From Haemophilus influenzae (GTDB lineage Bacteria > Pseudomonadota > Gammaproteobacteria > Enterobacterales > Pasteurellaceae), in the NCBI RefSeq assembly GCF_900475755.1, contig NZ_LS483411.1:930001-994000 (forward strand): a stretch of DNA of 64,000 nucleotides, given 5' to 3'. Under the pieces are notes generated by a model. The model saw nothing but the letters and a program-made list of their open reading frames with translations. It made no database searches and was not told where the DNA came from. Positions 1-10,261 of this stretch are shown piece after piece. Each line of letters opens with the position of its first letter. The first letter of the stretch is position 1. The position numbers and the translations under genes were made by a program.

Positions 1-573
1 TTGGATATGGATCACGCCATTACTGAGATTGAGAAAGCCTGCGGTCGAAAAGCAGGTTCGACTAAAATGCTAGCAGCCATCGAATCACCATTAGGTATCA
101 CTCAAGCCAACCAAATAGCTTTCGCTTCTAAACGTTTAATTGGTATCGCATTGGGTGCTGAGGATTACGTACGTAATTTAAAAACCGAGCGTTCACCAGA
201 GGGGATTGAACTGCTTTTTGCTCGTTGTTCTATTTTACAAGCGGCACGTGCGGCTGGCATTCAGGCCTTTGATACCGTATATTCTAACGCGAACAATGAA
301 GAAGGCTTCTTAAAAGAGGCTGCGTTAATTAAACAGCTTGGTTTTGACGGTAAATCCTTAATCAACCCACGCCAAATTGAATTGTTACACAACTTATTTG
401 CACCGACACAAAAAGACGTGGAGCAGGCAAAACGCATTATTGAAGCGGCAGCAGAAGCTGAACGACAAGGGGCTGGTGTTGTTTCGTTAAACGGTAAAAT
501 GATTGATGCACCGATTATTGATCGCGCAAAATTGGTATTAGAACGTGCGAAATCAGGTGTTCGTGAAGAGTAA
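1..573 (+). CDS. citE: Citrate lyase beta subunit CitE (5'-truncated by window edge)
   Basis: C-terminal 190 residues of the citryl-CoA lyase (beta) subunit of citrate lyase, which cleaves the citryl-thioester on the acyl carrier protein to oxaloacetate plus acetyl-carrier. The reading frame is open from base 1, so the start lies outside the window. Visible family features are the ESPLGI and GAEDY segments of the HpcH/HpaI-CitE barrel and the conserved GKSLINPRQI stretch. citF follows after a 13-base gap that contains its ribosome binding site, as in citCDEFXG operons. The call rests on family motifs and operon context. Confidence 0.95.
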   Translation: MDMDHAITEIEKACGRKAGSTKMLAAIESPLGITQANQIAFASKRLIGIALGAEDYVRNLKTERSPEGIELLFARCSILQAARAAGIQAFDTVYSNANNEEGFLKEAALIKQLGFDGKSLINPRQIELLHNLFAPTQKDVEQAKRIIEAAAEAERQGAGVVSLNGKMIDAPIIDRAKLVLERAKSGVREE

Positions 574-586
574 GGGAGATAAAAAG

Positions 587-2089
587 ATGACAACAAGAGA
601 ACAACGTATTGAAAAATATCATGCTAGTCGCCCAGTTTATCAAGCTGAGCTTAAATCTGAATCCCTTGCGCGCACTGAGAAAGATCGTAAACTTTGTACT
701 TCTTTAGAAGAAGCAATTAAACGCTCGGGCTTAAAAGATGGTATGACTGTTTCATTTCATCATGCTTTTCGGGGCGGAGATTTCGTGGTGAATATGGTGA
801 TGAATAAAATTGCCGAAATGGGTTTCAAAAATCTGACCCTTGCATCTTCATCCTTAATTGATAGCCACTTCCCGATTGTCGAACATATCAAAAATGGCGT
901 GGTCACCAAAATCTATTCTTCTGGTTTACGCGGTGAACTTGCAGAGCAAATCTCTCGCGGTTTATTAAATGAACCTGTAAATATTCATTCTCATGGTGGA
1001 CGTGTTCACTTAGTAAAATCTGGCGAATTAAAAATTGACGTTGCTTTTTTAGGCGTACCTTGCTGTGACACATTCGGTAATTCCAATGGATTTACTGGAA
1101 AAAGTAAATGCGGCTCTCTAGGCTATGCGCGAGTCGATGCTGAATGCGCTGACAAAGTTGTGTTGCTCACAGAGGAATTTGTTGAATACCCGCACCACCC
1201 AATCGGCATTGCTCAAGATCAAGTAGATTTAATCGTGCAAGTTGAAGCCGTCGGTGACCCGAAAAAAATTGGCGGTGGCGCAACCCGAATGACTACCAAT
1301 CCACGCGAATTACTCATCGCGCGTAAATGTGCAGAAGTAATTTTTGCCAGTGGTTATTTTAAAGATGGCTTCTCATTACAAACTGGTTCTGGGGGGGCAG
1401 CATTAGCTGTTACACGCTTCCTAGAAGAAAAAATGCGTCGTGAAAATATCACTGCCGATTTCGCACTTGGCGGTATTACCGCAAGTATGGTGGCATTACA
1501 TGAGGCTGGTCTTATTAAAAAATTATTAGATGTTCAAAGTTTTGACTCTGTTGCGGCTGAATCACTTGCTCGCAACCCAAATCATATTGAAGTTTCCGCT
1601 AACCAATATGCGAACTATAGTTCCAAAGGGGCATCGGTTGAACGTTTAGATATGGTTATTCTTTCTGCTCTAGAAATCGACACTAAATTTAACGTGAATG
1701 TATTGACTGGCTCTGACGGTGTGATTCGCGGTGCATCTGGTGGTCATTGCGATACCGCAGCTTCTGCACAAATAGCAATCATTGTGGCACCATTAGTTCG
1801 TGGTCGTATTCCAACCGTGGTGGAAAACGTGATTACCTGTGTAACACCTGGTGAAAACGTCGATATTCTCGTTACCGATCATGGTGTAGCAGTAAATCCT
1901 AAACGTCCAGATTTGATAGACGCTTTAAATAAAGCAGATATTCCTTTGTTTACCATTGAACAGCTTTGTGAGTGCGCTTACAGCATTACAGGTAAACCAA
2001 AAGAAATTGAGTTTACTAATAAACCTGTGGCTGTTGTTCGTTATCGTGATGGTTCGGTGATTGATACGGTGTATCAAGTTAAAGACTAG
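587..2089 (+). CDS. citF: Citrate lyase alpha subunit CitF
   Basis: Citrate:acetyl-ACP transferase subunit of citrate lyase, cytoplasmic, 500 residues (E. coli CitF is about 510). It exchanges acetyl for citrate on the carrier CitD. I chose the ATG at 587 rather than the GTG at 545, because 545 lies inside citE, while 587 follows a GGGAGA ribosome site and begins the typical N-terminus MTTREQRIEKY. Glycine-rich CoA-transferase-type segments are visible, such as GSGGAALAV and RGASGGHCD. The next gene, a citX-citG fusion, starts 180 bases downstream after an RNA hairpin at about 2171-2202 (arms around AGTTGAAAGG and CTCTTTCAGCT), which may separate transcript segments. Confidence 0.96.
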   Translation: MTTREQRIEKYHASRPVYQAELKSESLARTEKDRKLCTSLEEAIKRSGLKDGMTVSFHHAFRGGDFVVNMVMNKIAEMGFKNLTLASSSLIDSHFPIVEHIKNGVVTKIYSSGLRGELAEQISRGLLNEPVNIHSHGGRVHLVKSGELKIDVAFLGVPCCDTFGNSNGFTGKSKCGSLGYARVDAECADKVVLLTEEFVEYPHHPIGIAQDQVDLIVQVEAVGDPKKIGGGATRMTTNPRELLIARKCAEVIFASGYFKDGFSLQTGSGGAALAVTRFLEEKMRRENITADFALGGITASMVALHEAGLIKKLLDVQSFDSVAAESLARNPNHIEVSANQYANYSSKGASVERLDMVILSALEIDTKFNVNVLTGSDGVIRGASGGHCDTAASAQIAIIVAPLVRGRIPTVVENVITCVTPGENVDILVTDHGVAVNPKRPDLIDALNKADIPLFTIEQLCECAYSITGKPKEIEFTNKPVAVVRYRDGSVIDTVYQVKD

Positions 2090-2269
2090 AATCAGCATTA
2101 CAAGCGATCTACTTTCAATAGCCAAAATTAACTCTTGTCTTCCCATGATTATCAGGAAAGGAACCCAAAGAGTTGAAAGGGACTCAATTAGCTCTTTCAG
2201 CTTTCGCCAACACCCTATAAATGGAAAGCGTTAAGAAAATTTATTTTTATACAAAAGAGTGGTCAAATT

Positions 2270-3667
2270 TTGCAGCATTTTTTTACGACATTCTCTACAG
2301 AGGGTTCAGAAATTTCACTTGAAGCATTACTTAATGCTCGAGAGGAACGTGCAATTTTACAACAACAGCTTATAACACAATATGGACAAACCTTACTTTG
2401 CATCACTTTAACTGCTGTGGGTGGAGTAAAAAAAAATGCTTTGCTGGATTATGTTTTTAGAAAAGCTCTAGAAAATCTGACCGCACTTTTTACTCAGTTA
2501 AACATTACAGCAGTAAAAGAAATAATCCGTCCGTTAGAAACGGGGCATGAAGCCTATTTTGTATTACCGATAGATGCTCGTACGCTAAAAGTGCTGATGA
2601 TTGAATTGGAAGAAAGCATTCCTCTTGCTCGTTTGTGGGATTTAGATGTGTTTAATGCTAAAGGCAATCTACTGAGTCGTACAGATTTTGATCTTTCTCC
2701 AAGAACTTGTTTAGTGTGCGGGGAAAATGCAAAAATCTGTGCCAGAACCCGCAAGCACGAGATTGATGAGATTGTGGATAAAATTCAATCTCTTGCACAA
2801 AATCATGATTTCGCAGAACATATTGGTGAACAAGTTTATCTGGCATTAATACAAGAGGCTCGCTTATCGCCAAAACCTGGTTTAGTGGATGCCATCAATA
2901 ACGGTTCGCACAAAGATATGAACCTGCATACTTTTGAGCAAAGTGCGATTAGTTTAAAACCTTTTTTTACGCAGTTTGTTCTCAAAGGCATGATGACCGC
3001 GCATTTGTCTGAAAATCAAATTCTCGCTGAAATTCGTCCTTTAGGTTTATTGGCGGAAAAAGCAATGTTTAAAGTTACTGATGGCGTAAACACCCACAAA
3101 GGTGCTATTTTTTCTTTTGGTTTAGTGTGTACGGCAATTGGACGATTATTGGCACAAAAAAGTTTGGCTCAAAGTGCGGTAGATTTTGATGTTAAATTAA
3201 TCTGCTCACTTGTTGCACAATTTACTCAAGGTTTAACGGATGAACTCAAAAATTATCCTGAACACTTGCCTAGTACGGCTGGAGTGCGTTTATTCCAAAA
3301 ATATGGCTTAACAGGTGTCCGTGGCGAAGCAGAAAATGGCTTTAATCTCATTCAAACGTTGTTGCCACAATTTGATGAGTACCATCAGTTAGAATGGGAA
3401 CATCGTTTACTGATTTTGTTGTTGAATTTAATGGCAATTAACTCCGACACTAACGTGGTTCATCGAGGTGGTTTAGCAGGATTGCATTTCATACAGCAAA
3501 CAGCACGGGATCTGCTTACAGATCAACATCTTGTGACAGATAAAGCAGCACTGACACAAGCATTAATGAAATTTGATACCGCCTGCATTGAACGTAATTT
3601 AAGTTCGGGCGGTAGTGCTGATTTATTAGCACTAACAATTTTCTTTTTATCATTTAGAGGTAATTAA
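2270..3667 (+). CDS. citXG: CitX-CitG fusion: holo-citrate lyase synthase / triphosphoribosyl-dephospho-CoA synthase
   Basis: A 465-residue protein joining two enzymes that make and attach the citrate lyase prosthetic group. Residues about 1-175 are CitX (transferase to apo-CitD), with ARLWDLDV at 120-127 and cysteines at 147, 150 and 157. Residues about 183-465 are CitG, which makes the cofactor from ATP and dephospho-CoA, with SPKPGLVD, THKGAIFSFG and DTNVVHRGG. E. coli encodes these as two genes. The start is TTG at 2270 with no strong ribosome site, and I see no better in-frame start. The carrier gene follows one base after the stop. Two uptake signals lie inside (2480 and 3172). Confidence 0.93.
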   Translation: MQHFFTTFSTEGSEISLEALLNAREERAILQQQLITQYGQTLLCITLTAVGGVKKNALLDYVFRKALENLTALFTQLNITAVKEIIRPLETGHEAYFVLPIDARTLKVLMIELEESIPLARLWDLDVFNAKGNLLSRTDFDLSPRTCLVCGENAKICARTRKHEIDEIVDKIQSLAQNHDFAEHIGEQVYLALIQEARLSPKPGLVDAINNGSHKDMNLHTFEQSAISLKPFFTQFVLKGMMTAHLSENQILAEIRPLGLLAEKAMFKVTDGVNTHKGAIFSFGLVCTAIGRLLAQKSLAQSAVDFDVKLICSLVAQFTQGLTDELKNYPEHLPSTAGVRLFQKYGLTGVRGEAENGFNLIQTLLPQFDEYHQLEWEHRLLILLLNLMAINSDTNVVHRGGLAGLHFIQQTARDLLTDQHLVTDKAALTQALMKFDTACIERNLSSGGSADLLALTIFFLSFRGN

Positions 3668-3668
3668 T

Positions 3669-5108
3669 ATGGCATTATCCAAAAATACAAAACTGGTGAT
3701 TTTAATGGCTATCCCATTGATCACTTTCTTACTACCTGCTCCTGATGGGCTTTCTTTGATTGCTTGGCGATTACTTGGTGTTTATATCGCCACTATCGTT
3801 GGGCTTGTGCTTAAACCTTATGGCGAGCCTGTTATCTTATTGGCTGCAATTGCGGTTTCTGGTGTTATCATCGGTAATACTGAAGGGGCTAAAGAATTGG
3901 TTAAAGTCGGCAATATGTTGGATGGTTATAAATCTGGCACAACATGGCTTATTTTTACCGCATTCACTTTGAGTTCAGCATTTGTAATCACAGGTCTAGG
4001 TAAACGTATCGCCTATCATATGATCGGCGCAATGGGTAGCACAACCCTACGCTTAGGCTATGTTACCATGTTCTTAGATCTTTTACTCTCGCCAGCAACG
4101 CCCTCTAACACCGCACGTTCAGGTGGGATTATCTTTCCAATCATTAATAGCGTAGTGGTTGCTCTTGGTTCAGATCCAGAAAAAAGCCCGAAAAAAGCAG
4201 GGCGTTATTTGATGATGAACGTATATATGGTGGTTAAAACTACCTCTTATATTTTCTTAACCGCAATGGCGCCTAATGCCTTAGCTCTTTCATTAATGGC
4301 ACCAATTCTTGGTTTTGAAACCACTTGGATCAAATGGTTCTTAGCTGCATCCGTACCCGGCTTACTCTGCTTATTCTTAATTCCATTAATTTGTTATTGG
4401 GTATCTCCACCAGAATTGAAAAAAGTGGATAATAAAGCCATTGCGAAAAAAGGCTTAGAAGAATTAGGTCCAATGTCTTTTCGTGAAAAAGCACTCAGCG
4501 TGTTATTCGTAATTGCATTATTCGGCTGGATTTTCTCTAATTCACTTCATATCAATGCTACCATTGTTGCAATCATTGTAATGGTGCTTTGTATTGTATT
4601 AAGTATCGTCACCTGGGACGATATCCTAAAAAGCAAAGGCGCATGGAATACCCTAGTATGGTATGGTGGTATCATCGGTATGTCTGGCTTGCTTGAAAAA
4701 GCTGGCTTCTTCAAATGGTTAGCAAAAACCCTAAGTACCATACTTCAGTTTGAGGGACATGGTATGATGGCGTTAATAGTGATTCTTACCTTAAGTGTCT
4801 CTGTACGTTATTTATTTGCATCAGGCGGTGCATATGTAGCTGCAATGGTACCTGTATTTGCAACGGTCGGACATGTAACAGGTGCTCCTACTGAATTGCT
4901 TGCTCTAGGCTTAGTCTTTGCTAATTCTTATGGTGGTTCAGTAACTCACTACGGAGGTGGACCAGGTCCAATTGCATTCGGTGCAGGTTATAATGATATA
5001 AAATCTTGGTGGATTACTGGCGCGATCATTGCTTTTGGTAGTTTAATTATCCATCTAACTATCGGTATGGCATGGTGGAAATTATTAATGAGTTTAGGCT
5101 GGTTATAG
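3669..5108 (+). CDS. DASS-family dicarboxylate/citrate carrier (CitT-like)
   Basis: Inner-membrane carrier of the divalent anion:sodium symporter (DASS/SLC13, CitT/TtdT) family, 479 residues with about 12 hydrophobic segments. Visible family features are SPATPSNTARSGGI near residues 138-152 (the SNT substrate and cation signature) and the late segment with ANSYGGSVTHYGGGPGPI. The ATG lies one base after the citXG stop, so it is co-translated with citrate lyase assembly genes. By analogy with E. coli citT it probably exchanges citrate for succinate, but the substrate is inferred from context. No clear terminator follows. Confidence 0.9.
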   Translation: MALSKNTKLVILMAIPLITFLLPAPDGLSLIAWRLLGVYIATIVGLVLKPYGEPVILLAAIAVSGVIIGNTEGAKELVKVGNMLDGYKSGTTWLIFTAFTLSSAFVITGLGKRIAYHMIGAMGSTTLRLGYVTMFLDLLLSPATPSNTARSGGIIFPIINSVVVALGSDPEKSPKKAGRYLMMNVYMVVKTTSYIFLTAMAPNALALSLMAPILGFETTWIKWFLAASVPGLLCLFLIPLICYWVSPPELKKVDNKAIAKKGLEELGPMSFREKALSVLFVIALFGWIFSNSLHINATIVAIIVMVLCIVLSIVTWDDILKSKGAWNTLVWYGGIIGMSGLLEKAGFFKWLAKTLSTILQFEGHGMMALIVILTLSVSVRYLFASGGAYVAAMVPVFATVGHVTGAPTELLALGLVFANSYGGSVTHYGGGPGPIAFGAGYNDIKSWWITGAIIAFGSLIIHLTIGMAWWKLLMSLGWL

Positions 5109-5285
5109 GCTGATCTTTTTTTAATTTAACTGCTATTTTGACGGTGTAGTAGACAAAGTAGTTGATTATAAATATATGCTTGCGCTTTCCTAAAAAGTGA
5201 GCTCTATTTAATCCTTTTGGTTTACCTTGAATATACACATCGTTGTAATCGCGATAAGCTAGTATTTCCTTTAATTTTATGAACT
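5109..5285 (-). pseudogene. Possible gene remnant in the citT-miaB gap
   Basis: The 382-base gap 5109-5490 holds no intact gene. On the minus strand one frame stays open from about 5285 into the carrier gene, ending at 5059. It reads like the C-terminus of a real protein (segments DYNDVYIQGKPKG, NRAHFLGKRKH, IINYFVYYTVKI), basic and aromatic in the style of some glycosyltransferase tails. It has no ATG and is preceded by a stop, so if real it is a decayed 3' fragment. I do not recognise the parent gene. The rest of the gap (5286-5490) is AT-rich with a weak 37-codon frame on the plus strand and nothing I can support. Confidence 0.25.
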
Positions 5286-5490
5286 AATATTTACCTCATA
5301 CTGCATTATATCTTGAGTATATTTATGAATATCTTATTTTTTAATGATTTACAAGCCTTTCTAGCTTATCAAAATATCCTGTTTAGTGTCTTTCACCGAA
5401 TATTCACTAGCCAGAATTATCGTAAGTCTGTAAAATAGCCGACCGCTTTATTCGACTAATTATTTATAACACCTGACGATATTGTAGAAA

Positions 5491-6915
5491 ATGACTCAAA
5501 AATTACATATTAAAACTTGGGGCTGTCAGATGAATGAATATGATTCATCTAAAATGGCAGATCTTTTATTAAGCACTCACGGATTAGAACTCACGGAAGC
5601 ACCTGAAGAAGCAGACGTATTATTATTGAATACCTGTTCTATTCGTGAAAAAGCACAAGAAAAAGTGTTTCATCAACTTGGGCGTTGGAAAGAATTAAAG
5701 AAAAATAATCCAAATTTAGTGATTGGCGTGGGCGGCTGTGTGGCTTCTCAAGAAGGGGAACATATTCGCCATCGTGCGCCTTATGTGGATATTATTTTTG
5801 GCCCACAAACTTTGCATCGTCTGCCTGAAATGATTAATCAAATTCGTGGTGGTAAAAGTTCTGTGGTTGATGTGAGTTTCCCTGAAATTGAGAAATTTGA
5901 CCGCTTACCTGAACCTCGCGCAGAAGGCCCAACGGCATTTGTTTCCATTATGGAGGGTTGTAATAAATACTGTACTTTCTGTGTTGTGCCTTATACTCGC
6001 GGGGAAGAAGTTAGTCGTCCTGTAGATGATGTGTTATTTGAAATTGCGCAACTTGCGGATCAAGGTGTGCGAGAGGTTAATTTGCTTGGTCAAAACGTGA
6101 ATGCTTATCGTGGCCCAACGCACGATGGCCAAATTTGTAGCTTTGCTGAACTGCTTCGTCTCGTAGCCTCTATCGATGGTATTGACCGTTTACGTTTTAC
6201 AACTAGCCATCCAATAGAATTTACCGATGATATTATTGATGTGTATCGTGATACGCCTGAATTAGTGAGTTTCTTGCATCTTCCAGTGCAAGCAGGTTCT
6301 GACCGTGTATTAACAATGATGAAACGTGGTCATACCGCATTAGAATATAAATCTATTATTCGTAAACTTCGTGCTGTGCGTCCAGATATTCAAATCAGCT
6401 CTGACTTTATTGTTGGTTTCCCAGGGGAAACTGCGGAAGATTTTGAGCAAACTATGAATTTGATTGCACAAGTGAACTTTGATATGAGCTTCAGTTTTGT
6501 GTATTCTGCCCGACCAGGTACGCCTGCTGCAGATATACCAGATGATGTGACGGAAGATGAAAAGAAACAGCGTCTTTATGTGCTACAAGAGCGTATTAAT
6601 CAACAAGCCGCACAATTTAGTCGTCGTATGCTTGGCACAGAGCAGCGCGTGTTAGTTGAAGGGCCATCGAAGAAGGATATTATGGAATTAACAGGACGCA
6701 CTGAAACAAATCGTATTGTTAATTTCCAAGGTTCTCCAGAAATGATCGGTAAATTTGTGGATGTGAAAATCACTGATGTTTATACTAATTCGTTACGTGG
6801 CGAAGTGGTGCGTACTGAAGATGAAATGGGATTACGTATTGCACAATCGCCACAAGAAGTGATGAATCGCACACGTAAAGAAGATGAATTAGGCGTAGGG
6901 CGTTATCACGGCTAA
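5491..6915 (+). CDS. miaB: tRNA-2-methylthio-N6-dimethylallyladenosine synthase MiaB
   Basis: Radical-SAM methylthiotransferase that adds a methylthio group at C2 of i6A37 in tRNAs reading UNN codons. At 474 residues it equals the E. coli length. The N-terminal domain has the three cluster cysteines C12, C49 and C83 ([20 protein letters not shown]). The radical-SAM motif CNKYCTFC gives C157, C161 and C164. The C-terminal TRAM region follows ERINQQ. It is monocistronic here, ending in an inverted uptake-signal terminator shared with ung. Confidence 0.98.
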   Translation: MTQKLHIKTWGCQMNEYDSSKMADLLLSTHGLELTEAPEEADVLLLNTCSIREKAQEKVFHQLGRWKELKKNNPNLVIGVGGCVASQEGEHIRHRAPYVDIIFGPQTLHRLPEMINQIRGGKSSVVDVSFPEIEKFDRLPEPRAEGPTAFVSIMEGCNKYCTFCVVPYTRGEEVSRPVDDVLFEIAQLADQGVREVNLLGQNVNAYRGPTHDGQICSFAELLRLVASIDGIDRLRFTTSHPIEFTDDIIDVYRDTPELVSFLHLPVQAGSDRVLTMMKRGHTALEYKSIIRKLRAVRPDIQISSDFIVGFPGETAEDFEQTMNLIAQVNFDMSFSFVYSARPGTPAADIPDDVTEDEKKQRLYVLQERINQQAAQFSRRMLGTEQRVLVEGPSKKDIMELTGRTETNRIVNFQGSPEMIGKFVDVKITDVYTNSLRGEVVRTEDEMGLRIAQSPQEVMNRTRKEDELGVGRYHG

Positions 6916-6933
6916 TTAAAATGCTGAAATATT

Positions 6934-6972
6934 TAACCGCACTTTGAGAGATTAAAGTGCGGTTATTTTTTT
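6934..6972. terminator. Bidirectional terminator built from inverted uptake signals (miaB/ung)
   Basis: ACCGCACTT (6936-6944) and AAGTGCGGT (6955-6963) form a stem around a 10-base loop, followed on the plus strand by a run of T and preceded by A/T-rich sequence. It sits between the convergent ends of miaB and ung and can serve both transcripts. Confidence 0.85.
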
Positions 6973-6985
6973 AGGGATATATGGT

Positions 6986-7645
6986 TTAGATTTGCCAATC
7001 AATTGGTTTCATTCCATTGCTTTTCAAATATGAATTTGTTTTGGAAAAATGATGACAGCCAAAGAAACCTCGATGGGCTGAAAGTGGGGAAGGGTGCGGA
7101 GCCGTTAAAACAAGGTGACGAGTGCGGTCAATAATTTGTCCTTTTTTTTGTGCGTGACTGCCCCAAAGTAAAAATACCAGTTTTTCACGATGTTCATTAA
7201 GCACTGCAATAACTTTATCTGTAAACCTTTCCCAACCTAAATTGGCGTGTGAATGTGCCATACCACGTTCTACGGTAAGCACTGTGTTAAGTAGCAATAC
7301 CCCCTGTTCTGCCCATTTGACTAAATAACCATGTGATGGCATTTGGAATCCCGAAATATCTTGTGTGAGTTCTTTATACATATTTAATAGGGAAGGGGGA
7401 ATAGCAACCTCGGGTTTCACTGAAAAAGCCAAGCCATGAGCTTGGTTTGGTCCATGATAAGGATCCTGACCTAAAATCACCACTTTTACATCTTCAAAAG
7501 CGGTATATTTGAATGCATTAAATACCTCTTCTTGTGGTGGATAAATTGTTTTCCCGTTTGCTCTTGCAAGATGAACTTGTTGTAGAGCGTGTTGAAAGTA
7601 AGGTTGTTCTTTTTCTTTTCCGATAACGTCTGTCCAGTTTTTCAT
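6986..7645 (-). CDS. ung: Uracil-DNA glycosylase
   Basis: Removes uracil from DNA at the start of base excision repair; family 1 UDG, 219 residues (E. coli 229). The water-activating loop GQDPYHG places the catalytic aspartate at residue 61. The C-terminal DNA-intercalating loop [14 protein letters not shown] carries the catalytic histidine. Divergent from grcA across about 257 AT-rich bases, the same neighbour arrangement as ung and yfiD in E. coli. Confidence 0.98.
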   Translation of the reverse strand: MKNWTDVIGKEKEQPYFQHALQQVHLARANGKTIYPPQEEVFNAFKYTAFEDVKVVILGQDPYHGPNQAHGLAFSVKPEVAIPPSLLNMYKELTQDISGFQMPSHGYLVKWAEQGVLLLNTVLTVERGMAHSHANLGWERFTDKVIAVLNEHREKLVFLLWGSHAQKKGQIIDRTRHLVLTAPHPSPLSAHRGFFGCHHFSKTNSYLKSNGMKPIDWQI

Positions 7646-7758
7646 TATTCTATCCTATTAATAAGTTTTTATTCATTATAAACAAAAACACTCATTCAAT
7701 AAAAAGTTAAATTAATGTTAAATTATTGATATAAATTTTATTTAAAAATTAATAAATT

Positions 7759-7772
7759 TTAATTTAGATCAA
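7759..7772 (+). promoter_or_regulatory. Candidate FNR box upstream of grcA
   Basis: TTAAT-TTAG-ATCAA matches the FNR consensus TTGAT-N4-ATCAA with one mismatch. It lies in the 257-base AT-rich ung-grcA gap, about 130 bases before the grcA start. The E. coli orthologue yfiD is an FNR-activated gene, which fits. I could not place the promoter with confidence. Confidence 0.45.
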
Positions 7773-7902
7773 ATTTATAAAAATTAATTAAAAAAATAAC
7801 CTGCTCTTTATCAAATAAATCTAAAATAATTTGAAATATTAAAATGATTTGATAAAATTTGTACAGTTTTATTATTATTTTCGTGCCAATTAGGAGGCTA
7901 TT

Positions 7903-8286
7903 ATGATTAAAGGTATTCAAATTACTCAAGCGGCAAATGACAATTTGCTTAATTCATTCTGGTTATTAGACAGCGAAAAAAATGAAGCGCGTTGCTTATG
8001 TGCAAAAGGCGAATTCGCTGAAGACCAAGTTGTTGCAGTGAGCGAATTAGGTCAAATCGAATACCGTGAATTACCAGTAAACGTAGCACCAACTGTAAAA
8101 GTTGAAGGTGGCCAACATTTAAACGTGAACGTATTACGTCGTGAAACTTTAGAAGATGCGGTAAATAACCCAGATAAATATCCACAATTAACTATCCGTG
8201 TTTCTGGTTACGCAGTACGTTTCAACTCTTTAACGCCAGAACAACAACGCGACGTTATCACTCGTACTTTCACTGAAAGCCTATAA
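7903..8286 (+). CDS. grcA: Autonomous glycyl radical cofactor GrcA (YfiD)
   Basis: A 127-residue stand-in for the oxygen-cleaved C-terminus of pyruvate formate-lyase; it restores activity by donating a glycyl radical domain. The conserved loop [12 protein letters not shown] puts the radical glycine at residue 102, and the tail [13 protein letters not shown] is typical. The length equals the E. coli protein. The ribosome site GGAGG lies just before the ATG. It is monocistronic with its own hairpin terminator. Its presence indicates a PFL-based anaerobic metabolism. Confidence 0.97.
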   Translation: MIKGIQITQAANDNLLNSFWLLDSEKNEARCLCAKGEFAEDQVVAVSELGQIEYRELPVNVAPTVKVEGGQHLNVNVLRRETLEDAVNNPDKYPQLTIRVSGYAVRFNSLTPEQQRDVITRTFTESL

Positions 8287-8310
8287 TTTCAGTTTGAATG
8301 AAAAAAAAGA

Positions 8311-8336
8311 AACCCCGAAGTTATTCGGGGTTTTGT
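8311..8336 (+). terminator. Rho-independent terminator of grcA
   Basis: A perfect 9-base stem AACCCCGAA/TTCGGGGTT around a 4-base loop, followed by TTGTTTTA. It lies 24 bases after the grcA stop. Confidence 0.88.
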
Positions 8337-8456
8337 TTTATCTAAAAGGTTAAAAAATTTGACCGCACTTTTCCTTTTCATCTCTAGCGATTTCCGCGCT
8401 TTTCAGGTAGAATCCGCCAGTTAAATTTATTGATTTTTTGAGAAAAACTATCTTTT

Positions 8457-10253
8457 ATGAAGAATATTCGCAACTTTTCTATTATTGCCCATATTGACCA
8501 CGGTAAATCGACACTTTCTGACCGTTTGATTCAAACTTGTGGTGGCCTTTCGGATCGTGAAATGGAAGCGCAAGTGCTAGATTCAATGGATCTTGAGCGT
8601 GAGCGTGGAATTACCATCAAAGCACAAAGTGTGACTTTAAATTATAAAGCCAAAGATGGCGAAACTTATCAATTAAACTTTATCGATACGCCTGGACATG
8701 TGGACTTTTCCTATGAAGTGTCTCGCTCTCTTGCTGCTTGTGAAGGGGCATTGTTGGTAGTTGATGCTGGTCAAGGGGTCGAAGCCCAAACCTTGGCAAA
8801 CTGTTATACCGCAATCGAAATGGATTTAGAAGTAGTACCGATTTTAAATAAAATCGACTTGCCAGCGGCAGATCCTGAACGCGTAGCGGAAGAAATTGAA
8901 GATATCGTGGGAATTGATGCGATGGAAGCGGTTCGATGCTCAGCTAAAACGGGTGTCGGTATCGAAGATGTATTAGAAGAGATAGTGGCAAAAATTCCAG
9001 CACCAGAAGGCGATCCTAATGCGCCATTACAAGCATTGATTATTGATTCTTGGTTCGATAACTATTTGGGCGTGGTATCTTTAGTGCGTATTAAAAACGG
9101 GGTATTACGTAAAGGCGATAAAATTAAAGTGATGTCCACAGGGCAAACTTACAACGTAGATCGTTTAGGGATTTTCACGCCAAAACAAGAAGATACGACT
9201 GTTTTAGAATGTGGCGAAGTGGGTTGGGTCGTTTGTGCGATTAAAGATATTTTAGGCGCGCCAGTTGGGGATACCTTAACCCATCAACATAATTCTGCAA
9301 CTGATGTGTTGCCAGGTTTTAAAAAAGTAAAACCACAGGTTTATGCTGGTTTATTCCCCGTTAGCTCTGACGATTATGAAGCGTTTCGCGATGCACTTGG
9401 CAAATTAAGTTTAAACGATGCATCACTTTTCTATGAACCAGAAACTTCGACCGCACTTGGTTTTGGTTTCCGTTGTGGTTTCCTTGGCCTTTTACACATG
9501 GAAATCATTCAAGAGCGTCTAGAGCGTGAGTATGATTTAGATCTTATCACGACTGCGCCAACGGTAATTTACGAAGTGCAATTAACGAATGGTGATGTTG
9601 TTTATGTGGATAGTCCTGCAAAATTGCCTCCACTTAATAATATTGCTGAACTTCGCGAGCCGATCGCAGAATGTAATATGCTGGTGCCGCAAGAATATTT
9701 AGGTAACGTTATTACCCTTTGCGTTGAAAAACGTGGTGTGCAAACCAATATGGTATATCACGGTAATCAGATTGCACTGACTTATGAAATTCCAATGGGT
9801 GAAGTTGTTCTAGACTTTTTTGACCGTTTAAAATCAACATCGCGTGGTTATGCTTCGTTAGATTACGGTTTCAAACGTTTCCAAGCGGCAGATATGGTTC
9901 GCGTGGATATTATGATTAACAGCGAACGAGTAGATGCTTTAGCTTTAATTGTTCATAAAGATAATTCACAATATCGTGGTCGTGAATTGGTTGAAAAAAT
10001 GCGAGAGTTAATTCCTCGTCAGCAATTTGATATTGCCATTCAAGCAGCGATTGGAAACCACATTATTGCGCGTTCAACCGTAAAACAATTACGTAAAAAC
10101 GTATTAGCAAAATGTTATGGTGGCGACGTGAGCCGTAAGAAAAAACTCTTACAGAAACAGAAAGAGGGTAAAAAACGTATGAAGTCTTTAGGTAACGTAG
10201 AAGTGCCGCAAGAGGCGTTTTTAGCAATTTTACACGTAGGAAAAGATAAATAA
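8457..10253 (+). CDS. lepA: Elongation factor 4 (LepA)
   Basis: Ribosome-associated GTPase that assists translation initiation and elongation, 598 residues (E. coli 599). G-domain motifs are visible in order: HIDHGKST (G1), RERGIT (G2), DTPGH (G3), NKID (G4) and CSAKTG (G5). The LepA-specific C-terminus with [16 protein letters not shown] is present. First gene of lepA-lepB-rnc-era; lepB begins 8 bases after the stop. Uptake signals lie at 8362 upstream and 9450 inside the gene. Confidence 0.99.
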   Translation: MKNIRNFSIIAHIDHGKSTLSDRLIQTCGGLSDREMEAQVLDSMDLERERGITIKAQSVTLNYKAKDGETYQLNFIDTPGHVDFSYEVSRSLAACEGALLVVDAGQGVEAQTLANCYTAIEMDLEVVPILNKIDLPAADPERVAEEIEDIVGIDAMEAVRCSAKTGVGIEDVLEEIVAKIPAPEGDPNAPLQALIIDSWFDNYLGVVSLVRIKNGVLRKGDKIKVMSTGQTYNVDRLGIFTPKQEDTTVLECGEVGWVVCAIKDILGAPVGDTLTHQHNSATDVLPGFKKVKPQVYAGLFPVSSDDYEAFRDALGKLSLNDASLFYEPETSTALGFGFRCGFLGLLHMEIIQERLEREYDLDLITTAPTVIYEVQLTNGDVVYVDSPAKLPPLNNIAELREPIAECNMLVPQEYLGNVITLCVEKRGVQTNMVYHGNQIALTYEIPMGEVVLDFFDRLKSTSRGYASLDYGFKRFQAADMVRVDIMINSERVDALALIVHKDNSQYRGRELVEKMRELIPRQQFDIAIQAAIGNHIIARSTVKQLRKNVLAKCYGGDVSRKKKLLQKQKEGKKRMKSLGNVEVPQEAFLAILHVGKDK

Positions 10254-10261
10254 GGAAAATT

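Noticed and set aside
5324..5437. 37-codon plus-strand frame in the citT-miaB gap
   Set aside because: No ribosome site, no recognisable composition or neighbour link.
7119..7127. Uptake signal inside ung
   Set aside because: Reads GAGTGCGGT, one mismatch from the core; not counted as exact.
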